A stretch of 13,462 nucleotides of DNA. Origin: Mxb001 sp049317345. Its GTDB lineage: Bacteria; Actinomycetota; Actinomycetes; S36-B12. This document shows positions 13,427 to 13,462 of this stretch, piece by piece. The stretch lies in assembly GCA_049317345.1 (NCBI GenBank), contig JBMOIL010000063.1, forward strand, positions 1-13,462. The letters are read 5' to 3'. How positions within the stretch are numbered: the first letter of the stretch is position 1; every line of letters begins with the position of its first letter. The notes beneath the pieces are model-generated. The model did no database searches. It had not been told where the DNA came from and was given only the letters and a program-made list of their open reading frames with translations. A program made the translations under genes and the position numbers.

Positions 13427-13462
13427 ATGAGCACTGAGATCACCTGGCTCACCCAGGAGGCC
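13427..13462 (+). CDS. greA: Transcription elongation factor GreA, first 12 codons
   Basis: Only the N-terminus MSTEITWLTQEA is in the window. The TWLTQEA wording is characteristic of actinobacterial GreA, whose N-terminal coiled coil reaches into the RNA polymerase secondary channel and stimulates cleavage of backtracked transcripts. The position after DUF4307 and opposite mca agrees with the known gene neighbourhood. The call rests on few residues plus context. Confidence 0.85.
   Translation, partial: MSTEITWLTQEA

Noticed and set aside
12438..13430. 330-residue open frame on the plus strand across mca, DUF4307 and the greA start
   Set aside because: It runs antisense to mca and then out of frame through DUF4307; the translation is Arg/His/Pro-rich, as expected for a shadow in GC-rich DNA.
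1..13462. CRISPR arrays, tRNA or rRNA genes, insertion sequences, phage or defence island
   Set aside because: No regularly spaced repeats, no tRNA-like or rRNA-like segments, no transposase or integrase and no recognisable defence genes were seen on either strand; this looks like a chromosomal region.

Overview
The window is a GC-rich stretch of chromosome from an actinomycete (Actinomycetota). The clearest markers are mca, the mycothiol S-conjugate amidase found only in mycothiol-making actinobacteria, and next to it a DUF4307 membrane protein and the start of greA, a gene neighbourhood familiar from this phylum. GTG starts are frequent, -10 boxes are of the TANNNT type, and several genes appear to be leaderless. 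Genus cannot be fixed from this sequence; Micrococcales-like is a guess. The window is densely coding: 18 protein genes, two of them cut by the window edges, no RNA gene, CRISPR array or mobile element, and no gene-free stretch longer than about 120 bases.

Layout. (1) 1-828, plus: the 3' end of a prephenate dehydratase gene (pheA), overlapping a small VOC/glyoxalase-fold gene by 4 nt. (2) 863-2702, minus: an SMR multidrug-efflux protein and a cytoplasmic beta-lactamase-fold serine hydrolase. (3) 2791-4531, plus: a DUF805 membrane protein, then a two-domain protein joining a peptidase-S51/GATase-like N-terminus to a cysteinyl-tRNA-synthetase-like C-terminal tail. (4) 4520-6403, minus: a large membrane-anchored beta-propeller-like protein whose stop codon overlaps, tail to tail, that of the preceding gene. 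(5) 6452-8647, plus: a two-gene unit of a class V PLP enzyme (cysteine-desulfurase fold without the usual catalytic Cys) and an MDR-family oxidoreductase. (6) 8734-10632, plus: a GNAT acetyltransferase, a proline-rich DUF4190 membrane protein and a DMT/EamA transporter, closely packed. (7) 10642-12878, minus: a tight operon read mca, then a single-pass membrane protein, SURF1, and DUF3817, with ATGA overlaps or a 1-nt gap at each junction. (8) 12925-13462, plus: DUF4307 and the first 12 codons of greA.

Working together: the mca operon pairs mycothiol-dependent detoxification with SURF1, a cytochrome oxidase biogenesis factor, and two small membrane proteins. The window also has several plausible defence or efflux functions (SMR pump, VOC protein, serine hydrolase, MDR reductase, GNAT, DMT exporter), but they do not form one recognisable cluster. 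I see no convincing new multi-gene system. The most unusual items are the S51/CysRS-tail fusion protein and the recurrence of a -10-like hexamer placed exactly 6 nt before a start codon that lacks a Shine-Dalgarno sequence, which suggests widespread leaderless translation.
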